Assembly: GCF_002982115.1 (NCBI RefSeq)
Contig: NZ_CP019980.1
Location: 2,116,001 to 2,180,000 of the forward strand
DNA from: Lysinibacillus sphaericus
GTDB taxonomy: Bacteria > Bacillota > Bacilli > Bacillales_A > Planococcaceae
Reading direction: 5' to 3'
DNA length: 64,000 nt
Shown here: in pieces, positions 50,349-58,853 of the stretch
Layout of the letters: the number at the start of each line of letters is the position of its first letter
Numbering within the stretch: position 1 is the stretch's first letter
Program-made: the position numbers and the translations under genes
The notes under the pieces: generated by a model
The model's input: only the letters and a program-made list of their open reading frames with translations
Databases searched by the model: none
What the model was told of the DNA's origin: nothing

Positions 50349-50678
50349 TTAATTAACCGCATACACATGCACTACAAATGAAGAGGTTGCTCCACTTGGA
50401 TCGGCAATATACAGAGAGCGAATCGATTTTGCATCTGTTCGATTACCACTTAATATTCCTTTAAAGATAACAGGATCTGTCGCAGCAGATTTATCTTGCA
50501 TTACATTAAATTTGATTGCATTTGAATCTCCTCCACCTTCAACCTTCCAAAGTAATGTTGTTGTTCCTTCTGGAAGGCCTTCTGTACTGAAGTTGCCACT
50601 TGAACGATGCTTTTGTCCACTTTGAGGATTCTGCTCAGATGTAACACTTGCAATTAACGTATTTGTTGTTGTTGACAT
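50349..50678 (-). CDS. Small beta-rich protein, unknown
   Basis: The 109-residue protein starts at 50678 behind taggaggt. It is rich in Ser, Thr and Gly and appears beta-stranded (TLLWKVEGGGDSNAIKFNVMQ, AIRSLYIADPSGATSSFVVHV), with no signal peptide and no Cys. I do not recognise it. It is probably a surface or phage-structural protein from the second prophage. Confidence 0.55.
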   Translation of the reverse strand: MSTTTNTLIASVTSEQNPQSGQKHRSSGNFSTEGLPEGTTTLLWKVEGGGDSNAIKFNVMQDKSAATDPVIFKGILSGNRTDAKSIRSLYIADPSGATSSFVVHVYAVN

Positions 50679-50834
50679 TTTAAAACCTCCTAGTAATTTA
50701 CTTTATTTTAAAACTAATTTTATTTTACCATATAAATGTTAATTATGTTTAAAAAATACATATTTTCGTTAGTTGAATGTAAAAAAGTATAACGTGATTG
50801 TAATAGTAATCTCAGTTGCAGATACCAATGACGA

Positions 50835-50875
50835 AGCCCAGGTACTCAATTAATTTTGAGCCTGGGCTTTTTGTG
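50835..50875. terminator. Hairpin at the end of a decayed gene
   Basis: agcccaggtactcaa and ttgagcctgggct pair around an AT-rich loop, with a T-run on the + side. It overlaps the stop of the minus-strand pseudogene. Confidence 0.6.
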
Positions 50876-51487
50876 TTTCATACAGTAACGAGCAAACTTT
50901 ATTGTAAAAAGTATTAAAATAAGTTTTGTTATAATTAAATTCGCCATTAGTGTCAACGGCAATAAAACCTGTGATATTCTCCAGAAATGCTAAGTTTTCT
51001 AATTTTTTTAATCTATAGCTGCTATATTCATTTAATTTAAGTAATTCTGTAGTAGATGTTGTGCATCGTTACTTTTATAGCATGTTAATTTCTCGTTATT
51101 CGCATAAATCTCTTTGAATAGCAATATTTAGGGGTCATACATTTGTTTTAATTGGTCAAAAATCACTTGATAAGTATAAAGTTGAAAGGTCCCGTTCTTT
51201 TTTTCATAAAGCATATTTGTAACAAAAGTTGTTATACAATCTCGTTTAACTTCTGTATAAGTATCTTGCATTTCCTCAAATATAGAAAGTATCAAATTAT
51301 TGTCTCCAGGTTCTAAATCAGGGAGTTGTCCATCCAAAATATAGTTTTTCATTTTATCTTGAAGTATTAGAAGGCAATCATCTATATTTTTGGATTTTAA
51401 CGGAGTTGGTCCTCCTAATATGATAGGGATTAATATATCTTTTGTAATGTCAGCAGTTGTATTCAATATTTCTTGCTTTTTAGCCAT
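50850..51487 (-). pseudogene. Decayed gene with nonsense and frameshift
   Basis: The first part (51487-51128) is a 119-codon frame behind gatgaaatgg. It is helical at the start (LNTTADITKDILIPIILGGPTP) with no known domain. After its TAA (51128-51130) the same frame goes on with coding-like sequence (LLFKEIYANNEKLTCYKSNDAQHLLQN), and a shift to another frame gives YSSYRLKKLENLAFLENITG and ends at TAA 50850-50852. Together they make a protein of about 215 residues. Confidence 0.6.
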
Positions 51488-51510
51488 TTCATCACCTATA
51501 TTCCTAATAA

Positions 51511-51966
51511 TTGCTTTTTTTCGCGTCAGAAGAAGTTATATATAAAATATATTCATATATACTTCAATTCTGTTTTAATATTGAAGATATTGATATAGAT
51601 GATATGTTAAGGTATAAAGATCATTTCGAGGTTAAAGAAGTCTTATGTGAAATGTATGATTTTAAAGGGGCTTATTATAAAATTGAAACCGAAGGAGAAG
51701 TTAATCCTTACGATGGTGGAGAAGATATTTTAGATATAAAAGTTTATCTAGATAATAATAAGATACTTTCTGGAGAAATAAATTTATACTATGGTCACGT
51801 AGAATTTAACGATGATGGGAATGTTGGTGATGCTTCAGAAGAAAGTATTGAAGCAAATATCGATGATGTTATTCAAGAGATTAGGGATTTTAAAAGCGTA
51901 GTACTTAATGAGATTAATAACAATACAAGGGTATTAGATAGAATTATTGAAAATTTAGGCCTTTAA
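51511..51966 (+). CDS. Acidic protein, probably truncated at the N-terminus
   Basis: This 151-codon frame starts at TTG 51511 without an RBS. The sequence is strongly acidic (IDIDDM, NPYDGGEDILDIKV, GHVEFNDDGNVGDASEES). It is not recognised. The missing RBS suggests that it is the end of a longer gene, or that transcription starts elsewhere. Confidence 0.4.
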   Translation: MLFFASEEVIYKIYSYILQFCFNIEDIDIDDMLRYKDHFEVKEVLCEMYDFKGAYYKIETEGEVNPYDGGEDILDIKVYLDNNKILSGEINLYYGHVEFNDDGNVGDASEESIEANIDDVIQEIRDFKSVVLNEINNNTRVLDRIIENLGL

Positions 51967-52120
51967 ATTTTAATGAAATGAAAAAGATCACTCCGCGATG
52001 GGTGGTCTGTACATTTTGCTCTATAGAGAAACACTTACTTCCGGAGTACGTTCGCTGGTACGAGATGGTGAAAACTAGCATTCGACTTAATAAGACGATT
52101 GCGGAGTCGTCAACACTACG

Positions 52121-52152
52121 GAGAGGCTACTAATTTGGTAGTCTCTTTTTTA
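52121..52152 (+). terminator. Terminator hairpin
   Basis: gagaggctac and the opposing tggtagtctct pair (with G-U), then a T-run. It lies between the acidic ORF and the small minus-strand gene. Confidence 0.6.
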
Positions 52153-52254
52153 TGAGAATAATGTATCTCCTATGTATGCAACAGCATATAAAAATGCAAA
52201 TCCTAAAATGATTACAATGATTGGGACAATAATTTTGGTTCGAATAAATTGCAT
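52150..52254 (-). CDS. 34-residue membrane peptide
   Basis: ATG at 52254 stands behind taggagtg and reads 34 codons: a short basic N-terminus and one hydrophobic helix (IIVPIIVIILGFAFLYAV). Unknown role; similar in kind to the peptide at 46999-47070. Confidence 0.45.
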   Translation of the reverse strand: MQFIRTKIIVPIIVIILGFAFLYAVAYIGDTLFS

Positions 52255-52357
52255 GATACCACTCCTATTACTTATAATTTTTAATTATGAATCAAATTTC
52301 TTATAATGACAATACGTTCCATTTATCCTATGATATAGGTAGATGGAGGTGTCTATA

Positions 52358-52579
52358 ATGGATATAGAAAAGAAATTGAAAATACGCAATTTTATTAGTG
52401 TAGCATTAATTGTATTTATGACTTTTTCCTATATAAGACTTGTTTTAAGAGATGGAATAACTCAAGTTGGTTTCTTATATACAGCTATGTATGTGTTATC
52501 TGTTGGTATTACAATCTTTAGCTGGTTCTATCAATGGAGAACTAACCAAATAATCAAAAGAAGTCAAAGTCACATTTAA
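52358..52579 (+). CDS. Small two-helix membrane protein, paralogue A
   Basis: The 73-residue protein starts at ATG 52358 behind tggaggtg. It has two hydrophobic helices separated by a polar LRDGITQVGF loop and a basic tail (WRTNQIIKRSQSHI). It is clearly related to the 73-residue protein at 52968: the shared pattern is VLRDG-x-x-QVGFL and W-x-T-x-Q-x-IKR. No function is known. Confidence 0.6.
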   Translation: MDIEKKLKIRNFISVALIVFMTFSYIRLVLRDGITQVGFLYTAMYVLSVGITIFSWFYQWRTNQIIKRSQSHI

Positions 52580-52665
52580 CAAGGTGTGGCTTTTTGTTAT
52601 ATCGAAATATAATGATTACAATCATTTCCATTTGTATTATGATTAATATGAAAGGAGGTAATTGT

Positions 52666-52854
52666 ATGACAATCACAATGGATAGTGCAATGCGACTTGC
52701 TTTGGGTGCTCGAATTATCGCTATGGAAGAAGTTCTAGTAGCTAAAGGGTTAACAACGCGTGATGAACTTAAACAGAGAGCTGAGGCACAGGTTGAACAG
52801 CTTGCCTTGGACGAAACAGATAAAGAAGATATTAAAAGATTTTTACTAAAATAA
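52666..52854 (+). CDS. Small acidic helical protein
   Basis: The 62-residue protein starts at ATG 52666 behind gaaaggaggt. It is an alpha-helical, acidic protein (TTRDELKQRAEAQVEQL) between the two membrane paralogues. It may act with them. A hairpin with T-run (aaagtcgc/gcggcttt, about 52864-52895) follows. Confidence 0.55.
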   Translation: MTITMDSAMRLALGARIIAMEEVLVAKGLTTRDELKQRAEAQVEQLALDETDKEDIKRFLLK

Positions 52855-52967
52855 AGAATACATAAAGTCGCACTAACTACGAGTCGCGGCTTTTTATTAT
52901 GCATCAAAATTCTATCACACAGTTAATCCTTTCCAGTTTATGATTAGTGTAAAAGGCGGTGAAATAT

Positions 52968-53189
52968 ATGAGTGTAAAAAACAAAGTAAAATATCTTAAT
53001 ATAGTTACAGTAATTGGTATGTTATTATCAACATTCTTTTATATAAAGGCTGTTCTAAGAGATGGGTTTGAACAAGTTGGGTTTTTAACAACAACATTAT
53101 ATGCAGTAGCTATTGTAGTATCAATTATAAGTTTTGTAGTACATTGGAAAACTAAACAGTTCATTAAGAGAAATGAAGGTCATGCCTAA
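52968..53189 (+). CDS. Small two-helix membrane protein, paralogue B
   Basis: The 73-residue protein starts at ATG 52968 behind aaaggcggtg. It has the same length and layout as the protein at 52358, with LRDGFEQVGFL in the loop and WKTKQFIKR in the tail. The rest has diverged greatly, so the duplication is not recent. Confidence 0.6.
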   Translation: MSVKNKVKYLNIVTVIGMLLSTFFYIKAVLRDGFEQVGFLTTTLYAVAIVVSIISFVVHWKTKQFIKRNEGHA

Positions 53190-53262
53190 ATAGGCTCTTT
53201 TTTATTATAAATATTTCCACTAAACACTTGTAAAACGGTACTATAATAGTGGGGGGTGAAAC

Positions 53263-53485
53263 ATGGCAAAGATAGAGAAAATCATCGATAAGATGAAAGT
53301 CCAACCTGGGCATAACCTTCGCAGAAATAAAAAAAGTCCTAGAACATAACGGATACAAGGTAGTAAGAGTTGCGGGCTCACATCACCAGTTCCGAAATGG
53401 ACAAGGACTTCTAACAACCATCAAGCGTGAAAATCCAGTAGACATTCAAGCTGTGAAGGATGCACTCAACAGAATAGGGGAGTAA
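53263..53485 (+). pseudogene. hicA: hicA toxin gene, frameshifted
   Basis: ATG 53263 reads MAKIEKIIDKMKVQP and then leaves the frame. From about 53312 the next frame continues with ITFAEIKKVLEHNGYKV and VRVAGSHHQFRNGQGLLTTIK, the HicA fold with its catalytic His in GSHH, to TAA 53483-53485. The span is 223 bases, one more than a whole number of codons. An extra G in the run at 53308-53310 explains it. The mRNA interferase is therefore probably inactive unless the shift is bypassed. hicB follows. Confidence 0.8.
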
Positions 53486-53514
53486 ATTCCTCTTCTGTTT
53501 TTCCTTTCTATCTT

Positions 53515-53868
53515 ATGCCATATCACATGAAAAATCAAAAAGACTTAGATTATTATTTGTCGATGCCGTATACATTTCAAGTGCGTAAAACAGTGTCAGG
53601 TTATTGGGCTAACATCAAAGAAATAGATGGATGTCACACGCCAGCGGACAGTATCGAAGAAGCCTATCGAGATTTAGAGAAAGTTTTACAAATGACTATT
53701 GAAACCAAACTAGAATTCGGCTATCCGATACCTGAGCCAGTTGACCAAGATTACAGCGGAAAGTTCAATGTGCGTGTTCCTAAATCATTGCACAAACAAT
53801 TAGCATTGGATGCGGAAGCCGAGGGCGTATCGTTAAATCAGTATGTGGTGTATAAACTTTCAAGATAA
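53515..53868 (+). CDS. hicB: HicB-like antitoxin
   Basis: This 117-residue protein has the degenerate RNase H-like HicB domain (about 8-75: YLSMPYTFQVRKTVSGYWANI, DGCHTPADSIEEAYRDL) and a C-terminal ribbon-helix-helix DNA-binding part (GKFNVRVPKSLHKQLALDA, VSLNQYVVYKL). It neutralises HicA and represses the operon. It follows the broken toxin gene, so it is now without an active partner in this locus. Confidence 0.87.
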   Translation: MPYHMKNQKDLDYYLSMPYTFQVRKTVSGYWANIKEIDGCHTPADSIEEAYRDLEKVLQMTIETKLEFGYPIPEPVDQDYSGKFNVRVPKSLHKQLALDAEAEGVSLNQYVVYKLSR

Positions 53869-54007
53869 TAAATGAGAAGTCACGTTCATTTGAGCGTGGC
53901 TTTTTATTATACAATTAAATATATTAATGTAATTATTGTAATAAAAAATAGTATGAAAGTTATAAATGAGTTGTTATAATTGAACTATATGGAATAGGAG
54001 GAAAAAC

Positions 54008-55030
54008 ATGAAAAACATAATTAAAGCATTTTTAGTACTTACAATTGTTTTACTGAGTTTTAATATCAATATTTTTAATAATATTGAAGCAAAAGCAGCA
54101 ACAGTTGAACAACAAAAGATAACATTTGATCCAACCCAAGGCAACCTGTCTTTAACTAATGAGAATATGACTGTAAGTGGTGGTAATGGTATTCGTATTC
54201 TAAATTCGTTTAAACAGACTGGGAAGTGGTATGTTGAATTTAAGATGGAATTGTCGCATTCAAGAATTGGTCTTGCTCAAGAAGGGATAACTTTTGGTGT
54301 AGGTCATAGTACAAATAAAGATAATTTTTGGTTTTATAAAAACGGGACTATAGGAGGAGGAGCTCTTCCTGGTCGCAAATATAGTGATCCAATAAAAGAC
54401 ACTGATATAGTGGGCATGCTGTTAGATTTAGATGAAGGTAAAGTAGAATTTTCAATCAATGGTGTAAGTCAAGGAGTAGTTACGACAGAATTAAAGAGTC
54501 TTTTTACTAAGCAAATATATATTTATGCCGGAGGAGGATCTAGTTCTTCTAACACTAGTAGAGTAACAGCTTATGTTGATAGAGAAGAGTTAAATTACCT
54601 TCCTGAAGGATATTCACCATTATCAGAAAATGACAATAACACTGGAGGTGGAGAAGCAGGGGGTGGAGAACCAGGAAATGGCGACTCCGAAGGCGGTAGT
54701 ACAAATAAGGTAAAGTTATTCTCAGGTAATAATGCACTATATAAATTGGATGAAAATGGAAATGTATTTGCTTGGGGAAATAACAGTTATGGCCAATTGG
54801 GCTTAGGTGATACAGAAAATAGATCGCTTTCAACTAAAGGGAAGGTTGCAATTTTTGAACCAGTTTCGGATTTAATTATTGGCGAACGTTTTGTAATCGC
54901 ATTATGTAAAAGTGGCAATGTATATGCATGGGGAGATAACACAAGTAAATTATTTAGTGACAGTGGTGGTATTATTCCAATACCGATTCAATTTGATGAA
55001 GGCATAGGAGCAATCATCAAAGCTGAATAA
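54008..55030 (+). CDS. Secreted SPRY plus RCC1-repeat protein
   Basis: The 340-residue protein has a signal peptide (about 1-30, AKA cleavage). A SPRY domain (about 35-190) shows GKWYVEFKMEL, GVGHSTNKDNFWFY and MLLDLDEGKVEFSINGV. A Gly/Glu linker (210-232) leads to an RCC1-like part (about 236-330) with NGNVFAWGNNSYGQLGLGD and GNVYAWGDN, i.e. about two RCC1 blades, too few for a full propeller. Both domains are protein-binding. The start is behind taggagga. It is likely on the cell surface. Confidence 0.8.
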   Translation: MKNIIKAFLVLTIVLLSFNINIFNNIEAKAATVEQQKITFDPTQGNLSLTNENMTVSGGNGIRILNSFKQTGKWYVEFKMELSHSRIGLAQEGITFGVGHSTNKDNFWFYKNGTIGGGALPGRKYSDPIKDTDIVGMLLDLDEGKVEFSINGVSQGVVTTELKSLFTKQIYIYAGGGSSSSNTSRVTAYVDREELNYLPEGYSPLSENDNNTGGGEAGGGEPGNGDSEGGSTNKVKLFSGNNALYKLDENGNVFAWGNNSYGQLGLGDTENRSLSTKGKVAIFEPVSDLIIGERFVIALCKSGNVYAWGDNTSKLFSDSGGIIPIPIQFDEGIGAIIKAE

Positions 55031-55223
55031 ATCATTTTTATTAAGCATCCTATTATTTTAATTAGGATGCTTTTATTATGATTTCTATTAACGATTTATA
55101 GAGGGAGGTGAGAAATTGAAACTATGATAACGAATCAAAACTTCGGCATATATAGCATATTCGTTACTACAGGTTGAAAGGGTTCCATGGGATTTCTCCA
55201 ATTGGTTTGTGAGGTATCAATAC

Positions 55224-55550
55224 CAACCAGTTAGCAACAAATGAAATCCTATTTAGTGTTATTAGTAGACTTGCCAATAAAATTTCGGCGTTACCTATTA
55301 AATTATACAAAAATTATGATGTGATTCAAAATGATATTTTAGAAGTACTCATAAATGAGCCAAACAAAAATATGAGTAGCGTTGATTTATTAAATGCTTT
55401 AGAAGTAAGTAGAAATGAAACTAGTAATGGATAGCAAATTTTACGAGATATACGCATGCGACCAATTGAAATTGTTCCACTAGGTCCATCCTGTGTTACT
55501 GAATTTATTAACAAAGATGATGGTTTAGTCACGTACTCGACCTAAAAGTT
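55224..55550 (+). pseudogene. HK97-type portal protein fragment
   Basis: Frame fragments read NQLATNEILFSVISRLANKISALP, split as NQLATNEILFSV and SRLANKISALPIKLYKN, then VLINEPNKNMSSVDLLNALE, and after an in-frame TAG ILRDIRMRPIEIVPLGPS. These match HK97-type portal proteins, unlike the SPP1-type portal of the prophage at 15465. Stops and shifts break the frame. It is a remnant of another phage. Confidence 0.7.
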
Positions 55551-55669
55551 TAGATAAGAAGGAGATGGCGTCAAACGTCAATGGCATCCAATTGATTTGT
55601 CTAGCCAACAACAAATTCCAACTATAAAGGAAATGTTAAAAGGCATTTCTCAGATATTTCAACCTTAAT

Positions 55670-56044
55670 CAATAACAACCTGACATCTACTATTACGTAT
55701 ATGCAAGCGCTTTTGCCAAACTTAAGACAAGCGGAGAATGGAAAAGTTATTTTAATTGGTTCGACGGCAGGATTAGATCGTAACGAACAATGCGCAAGTA
55801 TCACTCTAAATTCGATTTACGCGGTATTACAAATGTTTGACATGAACATTTGAGAGAAGATAAATTGTATAATTCCAGGGGAACTTGCTGCAAAAGTCCC
55901 TTGGAAAAAGCCATTCATTTATATGAAGGAACACGTATCCCTTTACAAGATATTGTATCAATAGTCCAATGTGTGATTAATTTATCACCCGTATTTTGTG
56001 TAAAGGAAATAAACATCCCTTCCATAACGGACTTAAGTGCTTGA
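55670..56044 (+). pseudogene. Short-chain dehydrogenase (SDR) pseudogene
   Basis: In alternating frames this reads NNLTSTITYMQALLPNLRQ, GKVILIGSTAGLD, KFDLRGIT, EHLREDK, then PLEKAIHLYEGTRIPLQDIV and KEINIPSITDLSA. That is the second half of an SDR (the G-S-T-A-G strand after the Rossmann part, then the S-K-F-x-L-R-G helix). Several shifts destroy it. No partner genes are near. Confidence 0.7.
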
Positions 56045-56332
56045 AGTGTTTAATGATTTAGATTGAAAGGTAAAGCCACCTCAAATTGTTCTCCTCTTAA
56101 TAAATCAATACTCGTTTACCATACGAGTGTTATTTTTTTTGTTTTAATTCCTTCATCATGACGCATCTGAATAAATTTTTAATGTTAATGGTTGAACTAT
56201 TAACATTCCTCAATGTGCAACTGTAATCTAAAACTCTATTATTGAAAATAAAGGGGGGTATTTTATATAAAAAATTTATGAAAGCGTTAAATAGGCTATT
56301 TACTGAACGATGTAAAGGAGAATTAAAGAAAG

Positions 56333-58648
56333 ATGCGTAAGAAGTTTTTATTCGTGGTACCTGTCACGTTATTTTTATTTGTATTACTTTTCAATGAGAA
56401 TAAAGTTTTAGCAAATAATTTTACAGAAGATGGTTTTATTTATAATGATAATATAACGGGTATAGTACCAGAAATGTATTATCCAGGTGGGGTAACAATT
56501 TACGGAGATAATAATCCCAGTCGAAAAGATTTGGTCATTCCAGATACGCTTGGTGGTAAGCCTGTCACAAATATATGGTATGAATCATTTAATAATAAAC
56601 AACTGACCTCCTTGATTCTGTCAAATAATGTAAAATTAATAGGTTACAATGCATTTGATAATAATTTACTAACTTCAGTAGTACTCCCCAATCAGCTTGA
56701 ATGGATTGGAGATTTTGCTTTTGCGAATAATAAGCTATCCAGTATAACAATACCTGATACTGTAAAAAGAATCGGCCAGGGTGCATTTGTTAATAATGAT
56801 TTACAGACAATAACGATTTTAAGTCGGAATACAATTGTATTACCAAATGCTATACCTAAACAAACGAAGATTTTGGGAACAATTCCATCAAAGGCAAAGG
56901 AGTATGCTGATCAAAATGGAAATCCATTTGAGTATTTAGGATTTACAATTACCTACGATGGAAATGGCCATACAAGTGGCAGTGTTGCAGCAGATTATAT
57001 AGATAAGACAACACAATCATTTACTGTGAAAAAACAGGAATCATTAAAGAAAGATGGTTACGTTTTTACGGGATGGAATACAGAGCGGGATGGTAGCGGC
57101 ACTGATTATCATGTAGATGAAGTAAAAACAATGACAGGAGATTTAACACTTTATGCTATTTGGTTGCCACAGCAACATGTAACGTTTAACACGGATGGAG
57201 GGAGTATAATTCCACCTCAATTCGTGAACGATCAAACATTAGTGGTGGAACCACCTGCTCCAACAAAACAAGGGCATACATTTGAGGGTTGGTATAAAGA
57301 GGCAGCACTAACAAACAAGTGGGATTTTATGAATGATGTAGTAAGCAGTCCAATTACTTTGTATGCGAAGTGGAAAGTCGTTCAACATGAAGTGACGTTT
57401 AATACAGGTGGAGGAAGTGCAATGCCATCACAACTAGTTGATGACAACACAGTACTGATAGGGCCATCTGTTCCAACGAAACAAGGTTATATATTTGCTG
57501 GTTGGTATAAAGAGGCAGCACTTATCAACCAATGGGATTTGACAAATGATGTAGTAACGAGTGCAACAACATTATTTGCCAAATGGAAAGTCGTACAATA
57601 TGAAGTGACGTTTAATACGAATGGGGGCAGTGGAATCCCTTCACAGATGGTCGATATTAACATGAAGATAAATGAACCCACTATCCCAATAAAACAAGGT
57701 TATACATTTGGTGGATGGTATAAAGAAGCAACATTGACAAATGGGTGGGATTTTAAGAAAGATACGATAACAGGTAAGACAACGCTTTTTGCAAAGTGGT
57801 TTGTTAATAGTTCTCCAGATAGTAGTAATAATAGTAGTGATTCATCACCGCAAAATGTTACAGTATATTTTGAAACAAATGGCGGGAGCGTATTAGGTCA
57901 CTTGTCTGTAGCGTATGACACAAAGATAGCAACGTTACCGATTCCTAAAAAGGAAGGTTATACGTTTGGCGGCTGGTATAAAGAAGCTGCTTTAATCAAT
58001 GAGTGGGATTTGACAAAAGACCGTGTGACGAAAGAGACCAAGTTGTATGCGAAATGGATTGCAAACATAGCGCCAAAGCCTACCCCAGAACCAAGTCCGG
58101 AACAAACAACACCTGAACCTGACTTACCAAAAGTGTCCTTTCATGATATTGCGGGCCATTGGGCAAAAGAAATGATAGAAGAAATAGCTAGTCAAGGGAT
58201 TATCACAGGGTATTCAGACGGTTCGTTTCGTCCGAACGAATTTATTCAACGACAGCATGTAGCATTGTTATTTTACCGTGCTTTTGAGTTCGAGCTGACA
58301 CGCAATGCGCTTACATTTTCGGATGTAACTGCAAACCATCCATACTATGAAGCCATTACGACATTACAACAAGCAGGAATAGTCGATGGTTCACAGGGGA
58401 AATTTAATCCTAATGCTTTAATGACGCGTGCACAGTTGGCAAAAGTCGTGACGCTTGCGCTAAAGATAGAATTAGGAGGCTCTAGCACATTCCAAGATGT
58501 TCCTCCAACGCATTGGAGCTATGGGTATATCGCTGCATTAGCAGAACTTGAAATTGTAATTGGCGATAACGGTAAATTTAAGCCAGATGAACCCGTTACG
58601 CGAGCACAGTTTGTAGCCATTCTATACAGAGCATTGAATCTTCGTTAG
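56333..58648 (+). CDS. S-layer-anchored surface protein (LRR, InlB-like repeats, SLH)
   Basis: This 771-residue protein has a signal peptide (about 1-27). A BspA-like leucine-rich region follows (about 75-165; NNLLTSVVLPNQLEWIGDFAF). Then come five Flg_new/InlB B-type repeats: about 205-277 (divergent), 282-347, 353-418, 424-489 and 510-575, with recurring TFNTGG, TKQGYTFGGWYKEA and LYAKW. A Ser/Asn linker splits the fourth and fifth, and a Pro/Glu linker precedes three SLH domains (about 601-650, 660-710, 719-768). The SLH domains bind pyruvylated wall polymer, so the repeats are displayed outside. Confidence 0.92.
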   Translation: MRKKFLFVVPVTLFLFVLLFNENKVLANNFTEDGFIYNDNITGIVPEMYYPGGVTIYGDNNPSRKDLVIPDTLGGKPVTNIWYESFNNKQLTSLILSNNVKLIGYNAFDNNLLTSVVLPNQLEWIGDFAFANNKLSSITIPDTVKRIGQGAFVNNDLQTITILSRNTIVLPNAIPKQTKILGTIPSKAKEYADQNGNPFEYLGFTITYDGNGHTSGSVAADYIDKTTQSFTVKKQESLKKDGYVFTGWNTERDGSGTDYHVDEVKTMTGDLTLYAIWLPQQHVTFNTDGGSIIPPQFVNDQTLVVEPPAPTKQGHTFEGWYKEAALTNKWDFMNDVVSSPITLYAKWKVVQHEVTFNTGGGSAMPSQLVDDNTVLIGPSVPTKQGYIFAGWYKEAALINQWDLTNDVVTSATTLFAKWKVVQYEVTFNTNGGSGIPSQMVDINMKINEPTIPIKQGYTFGGWYKEATLTNGWDFKKDTITGKTTLFAKWFVNSSPDSSNNSSDSSPQNVTVYFETNGGSVLGHLSVAYDTKIATLPIPKKEGYTFGGWYKEAALINEWDLTKDRVTKETKLYAKWIANIAPKPTPEPSPEQTTPEPDLPKVSFHDIAGHWAKEMIEEIASQGIITGYSDGSFRPNEFIQRQHVALLFYRAFEFELTRNALTFSDVTANHPYYEAITTLQQAGIVDGSQGKFNPNALMTRAQLAKVVTLALKIELGGSSTFQDVPPTHWSYGYIAALAELEIVIGDNGKFKPDEPVTRAQFVAILYRALNLR

Positions 58649-58682
58649 AATCTATTAAACTCATAGACTAATGAAATAAATG

Positions 58683-58723
58683 AAACTCGTATTTTGATTA
58701 AAGTTTTATCAAAATACGAGTTT
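58683..58723 (+). terminator. Terminator after the SLH protein gene
   Basis: aaactcgtattttgat (58683-58698) pairs perfectly with 58708-58723; the right arm ends in T residues. Confidence 0.8.
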
Positions 58724-58853
58724 TCGCTTTACTTGTAATAATAGGTTAGAGTTTAAATATAAAATGGAAGCTATATATATAATTTACAATAAATGTGTTA
58801 TACTTATTTTGTTTTACAAAAAAAGAAAAAGGGGGAAATAACATCTATTTGGT

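Larger units (their letters stand above)
55031..56332. other. 1.3-kb gap with only decayed genes
   Basis: No intact gene is seen. The stretch holds the portal and SDR remnants above, a terminator-like sequence after 55030 (gcatcct/aggatgc), and a T-rich stretch near 56130. Confidence 0.6.
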
